DNA of 64,000 nucleotides, from contig NZ_JAHTKP010000009.1 in the NCBI RefSeq assembly GCF_019192735.1, positions 124,001 to 188,000 on the forward strand, in the 5' to 3' direction. Position numbers and translations under genes: made by a program. This stretch comes from Kitasatospora aureofaciens (GTDB lineage Bacteria; Actinomycetota; Actinomycetes; Streptomycetales; Streptomycetaceae). Positions 61,722 to 64,000 of the stretch are shown here, piece after piece (the stretch's first letter is position 1; the number at the start of each line of letters is the position of its first letter). A model generated the notes under the pieces. It searched no databases. It had not been told where the DNA came from and saw only the letters and a program-made list of their open reading frames with translations.

Positions 61722-62450
61722 ATGTCCACCGCACTGCCCGAACGGGACGGCCGCGAGGCCGTCGTCACGCTCGACCGGCGCGAAGGGCCGTTCGGCGAGG
61801 TGGTACTGCGGCAGCGTGGGCGGCACTTCGAGATCATCGCCAACGGCTGCTTCCTGATGGACACCGCCGACGGCCGCTCCGAGCGGCTGCTGATCCAGGC
61901 CGCGCTCGACGAGCTCGATCGCGCCGGCAGCAGCGGGAGTATTGGCGGCATCGTTGAGCGGCCCTCGGTGCTGATCGGCGGCCTCGGTGTCGGGTTCTCG
62001 CTCGCCTACGCGGTGGCCGAGCCGCGCTGGGGGCGGATCGCCATCGTCGAGCGCGAGACCGCGATCATCGACTGGCACCGGACCGGGCCGCTGGGCGCCT
62101 TCTCCGGCGGCGCGCTGGAGGACGAGCGGGTCGCGGTCCTCCACACCGACCTGCTGGAGTACCTGGCCGCGGCGGACGGCGAGCGTTACCACGCGCTGTG
62201 CCTGGACATCGACAACGGCCCGGACTGGACCGTCACCGACGCCAACGCCGGGCTGTACGGCCCGGATGGGCTCGCGGTCCTCTGGCACCGGCTCCAGCCC
62301 GGCGGGGTGCTGGCGGTGTGGAGCGCGCAGCCGTCCCCGGCCTTCGAGGAGGCGCTGCGAGCGGCGGGCTTCTCGGGCGTCGCCACGCACGAGATCCCGG
62401 TCTCCCGGGGCGTGCCGGACGTGGTGCACCTGGCCCGGCGCGCGGGCTGA
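61722..62450 (+). CDS. Spermidine synthase-fold protein
   Basis: A 242-residue class I SAM-fold protein resembling the spermidine synthase family: PSVLIGGLGVGFSLAYAVAE (G-G-x-G-x-G), IAIVERETAIIDWHR and YHALCLDIDNGPDWTVTDAN. The aminopropyl-binding acidic residues are not all evident, and many actinobacterial relatives are of unknown function. The ATG follows GAGGAAGG by 6 bases. Confidence 0.75.
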   Translation: MSTALPERDGREAVVTLDRREGPFGEVVLRQRGRHFEIIANGCFLMDTADGRSERLLIQAALDELDRAGSSGSIGGIVERPSVLIGGLGVGFSLAYAVAEPRWGRIAIVERETAIIDWHRTGPLGAFSGGALEDERVAVLHTDLLEYLAAADGERYHALCLDIDNGPDWTVTDANAGLYGPDGLAVLWHRLQPGGVLAVWSAQPSPAFEEALRAAGFSGVATHEIPVSRGVPDVVHLARRAG

Positions 62451-62463
62451 CCGCGAGCTGCGT

Positions 62464-62559
62464 TCAACTTCCCGGCTGCTTCAGGCCGTTGTCGACGGCG
62501 GCCATCAACTCGCTGTTGGTGGTGTCCCGTCGAAGGAGCAGATCATCGCGTCGGCCCAC
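62464..62559 (-). CDS. Possible 31-residue leaderless small ORF
   Basis: A minus-strand GTG at 62559 opens VGRRDDLLLRRDTTNSELMA followed by AVDNGLKQPGS and a stop. A TACCAT -10-like box (62569-62574) sits nine bases before it, the geometry of a leaderless transcript. The codons are only moderately biased and I recognise no family, so it is a weak call. A ribosome site is not visible. Confidence 0.25.
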   Translation of the reverse strand: MGRRDDLLLRRDTTNSELMAAVDNGLKQPGS

Positions 62560-62652
62560 AGGCGCCAAATGGTAAAGATCTCTTGCCTGTTCGGTCCGCG
62601 GGTGGTCGTGCGGGTGTGGGGTGGGTGGGCGGCTGTTAGCCTCGGCCGTGGG

Positions 62653-62662
62653 TAGTGCACTA
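62653..62662. promoter_or_regulatory. TAGTGCACTA palindrome upstream of the GntR-TetR gene
   Basis: A perfect 10-bp palindrome followed directly by a further TAGTGC half-site, 20 bases before the start codon of the GntR-TetR fusion regulator: a candidate autoregulatory operator. Confidence 0.4.
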
Positions 62663-62682
62663 GTGCGGTGTGGAGGAGTGGC

Positions 62683-63690
62683 ATGGCTGAGGGCGGGACG
62701 CCGTCGGGGCGGATCCTGGCCGAGCTGCGGCGGCGGATCACCAGCGGGGAGCTGGCGCCGGGGGAGCGGGTGCCGTCCACCCGGCGGATCACCCGGGAGT
62801 GGGGTGTGGCGATGGCCACCGCGACCAAGGTGCTGACCCGGTTGCGGGAGGAGGGGCTGGTCCGGGCGGTGCCGGGGGTCGGGACGGTGGTCGCGGCGGC
62901 TGGGGCTGCTGCTTCGGCTCCTGCTGTGTCGGGCGCCTCGGGTGCCTCGGGCGCGGCTTCGGAGCGGGCGTCGGGTGAGTCCGGGGTGCGGCGGGCGCGG
63001 GCCGGGGAACGGGACCTCACCCGGGAGCGGATCGTCGCGACGGCGGTGCAGGTGGCCGACGCGGAGGGGCTGACGGCGCTGTCGATGCGCCGGGTCGCGA
63101 CCGAGCTCGGCGCCGCGACCATGTCGCTCTACCGCCATGTGCCCGGCAAGGACGACCTGTTGAGGCTCATGATGGACGAGGCGTTCCGCGAGGAGCCGCT
63201 GCCGGATCGGTTGCCCGGTGGCTGGCGGGAAGGCCTGGAGGCGGTCGCGCGGCTGCAGTGGCGGATCTACCGGCGCCACCCCTGGCTGGCGGCCACGATG
63301 TCGTTCACCCGGCCGGTGATGGCGCCGGACGTGGCCGTGCACACCGAGCGGTCGATGGCTGCGCTGGCCGGACTGGGGCTGGAGCAGGAGGAGATGGCCC
63401 AGGCCTCGGTCACCCTGGCGGCCTTCGTCTGCGGGCTGGCCGTTCACTTCGAGCGGGAGGCGCAGGCCGAGCAGGACAGCGGGATGTCCGCGGACGAGTG
63501 GATGGACCTCCAGGACGGCGAGGATCACGACCGGCTGATGGCGGACCCGGAGCGGTTCCCGATGTTCGACGCGCTGAACCGGGGTCCGGAGATCGACATG
63601 AGTCTGGACGCGCTGTTCGAGTTCGGGGTGGCGCGGATGCTGGACGGGATCGGCGCGGTGATCGAGCGGCGGGCGGTTTCGGGGGCGTGA
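62683..63690 (+). CDS. GntR-TetR fusion transcriptional regulator
   Basis: A 335-residue regulator with two DNA-binding domains. Residues about 8-70 are a GntR winged helix (ILAELRRRITSGELAPGERV, then STRRITREWGVAMATATKVL). An Ala/Ser/Gly linker (about 72-105) follows. From about 110 it is a TetR domain (ERIVATAVQVADAEGLTALS, then MRRVATELGAATMSLYRHVP) with a TetR_C-type ligand domain to the end. ATG after GGAGGAG. No target is adjacent on the sequenced side. Confidence 0.92.
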   Translation: MAEGGTPSGRILAELRRRITSGELAPGERVPSTRRITREWGVAMATATKVLTRLREEGLVRAVPGVGTVVAAAGAAASAPAVSGASGASGAASERASGESGVRRARAGERDLTRERIVATAVQVADAEGLTALSMRRVATELGAATMSLYRHVPGKDDLLRLMMDEAFREEPLPDRLPGGWREGLEAVARLQWRIYRRHPWLAATMSFTRPVMAPDVAVHTERSMAALAGLGLEQEEMAQASVTLAAFVCGLAVHFEREAQAEQDSGMSADEWMDLQDGEDHDRLMADPERFPMFDALNRGPEIDMSLDALFEFGVARMLDGIGAVIERRAVSGA

Positions 63691-63706
63691 GCGGGCCTCC
63701 GCGCGG

Positions 63707-63827
63707 GGCTGACAGCTGACAAGTAACAAGTAACAGATAACAGATGACAGCGAACAGAGTTTGTTATCTGTTATCTGTTATCTGTTATCTGTTCGCTGTC
63801 ATCTGTTACCTGTCTGCCGTCGTCTGC
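63707..63827. repeat. Heptad-repeat hairpin element D
   Basis: The longest copy. Left units from 63707: GGCTGAC, AGCTGAC, AAGTAAC, AAGTAAC, AGATAAC, AGATGAC, AGCGAAC, AGAGTTT. Right units from 63763: GTTATCT four times, then GTTCGCT, GTCATCT, GTTACCT, GTCTGCC, GTCGTCT. The four identical GTTATCT units have no partners at the same place on the left; pairing resumes at GTTCGCT/AGCGAAC. It lies between convergent genes. Confidence 0.88.
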
Positions 63828-63840
63828 CCGGCGGGGCGGC

Positions 63841-64000
63841 TCAGCCGAACGGGCTGGTCTCCGGCCCCGGGGTCGCTGTGGTGTCGGTGGCCGGGGTGGC
63901 GTCCGGGAGGGGCGGGAGGGTCTCCGGGGCGAAGGGGTTGAAGTCCGGCGGGGGGATCATCACGGGCGTGCCCTTGAGTAGGGGCGCCTCCTCCACCGGG
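63841..64000 (-). CDS. 3' end of a proline-rich protein (rest outside window)
   Basis: The last 52 codons of a leftward gene that enters from beyond the window. The tail is rich in Pro and Thr (PVMIPPPDFNPFAPETLPPL, then TDTTATPGPETSPFG) and lacks domain motifs, so the function cannot be judged. The open frame, high G/C third positions and a stop close to element D support coding. Confidence 0.6.
   Translation of the reverse strand, partial: PVEEAPLLKGTPVMIPPPDFNPFAPETLPPLPDATPATDTTATPGPETSPFG

Noticed and set aside
63744..63941. A rightward open frame with repeats of CYLLSVI-like heptapeptides
   Set aside because: It is simply the translation of heptad element D (three 7-bp units give seven residues) and lacks a ribosome site.

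Overview
The window comes from a very GC-rich actinomycete of the Streptomycetaceae type (Streptomyces or Kitasatospora; the sequence alone does not separate them). Reasons: GTG and TTG starts and GTGA/ATGA stop-start overlaps are common, third codon positions are almost all G/C, and the hopanoid and cobalamin loci have actinobacterial layouts. There is no phage, insertion sequence, CRISPR array or rRNA. The only RNA genes seen are one tRNA-Leu and two riboswitches.

Layout. (1) 1-13.5 kb: cobalamin (corrin ring) biosynthesis: cobN (cut by the window edge, behind a B12 riboswitch and a 23-codon leader ORF), cobG-cobH-cobIJ, cbiD, and the opposed cobL-cobM-cobK operon. A Tat-exported phosphoesterase and a MurA homologue with an N-terminal XRE DNA-binding domain are interspersed. 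(2) 13.7-26 kb: single-gene housekeeping and accessory units: gamma-glutamylcyclotransferase fold, DMT exporter, RibD/DHFR-like reductase with divergent TetR, EF-hand protein, cytidine deaminase, GNAT, a ZTP-riboswitch-controlled glyA, aldehyde dehydrogenase, a class I methyltransferase and an APC permease. (3) 26.3-28 kb: tRNA-Leu(GAG), an RsbW-like ATPase and idi. (4) 28.6-34 kb: an uncharacterised six-gene operon (nucleotidyltransferase, glycerol-1-phosphate dehydrogenase-like enzyme, CDP-alcohol phosphotransferase, GT2, ABC exporter pair) that looks like a surface phospho-glycoconjugate pathway. (5) 34.3-46.2 kb: a hopanoid operon: hpnC-hpnD-hpnE-prenyl synthase-shc-hpnG-hpnH-dxs-aminotransferase. 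It makes precursors (dxs, with idi nearby), squalene, hopene and then the extended ribosyl/amino side chain. (6) 46.3-51 kb: small membrane and inhibitor proteins, PAP2 phosphatase, fabG, a tandem MarR protein and an aldo-keto reductase. (7) 51.4-58.7 kb: a heterodimeric ABC exporter with complementary degenerate ATP sites, then a polar amino acid ABC importer. (8) 58.8-64 kb: LysR, cysteine dioxygenase and YeiH-type exporter (a sulfur module), a spermidine-synthase-fold protein, a GntR-TetR fusion regulator and the 3' end of another gene.

The most unusual DNA feature is a family of four intergenic elements (about 5.6, 13.7, 24.1 and 63.8 kb). Each is built of 7-bp units (consensus AGATGAC on one arm, GTCATCT on the other) arranged as a long hairpin, and the two arms differ from each other by whole 7-bp units. 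Three lie between convergent genes and one lies at the 3' end of a gene. The best candidate for an undescribed pathway is the 28.6-34 kb operon directly upstream of the hopanoid genes.
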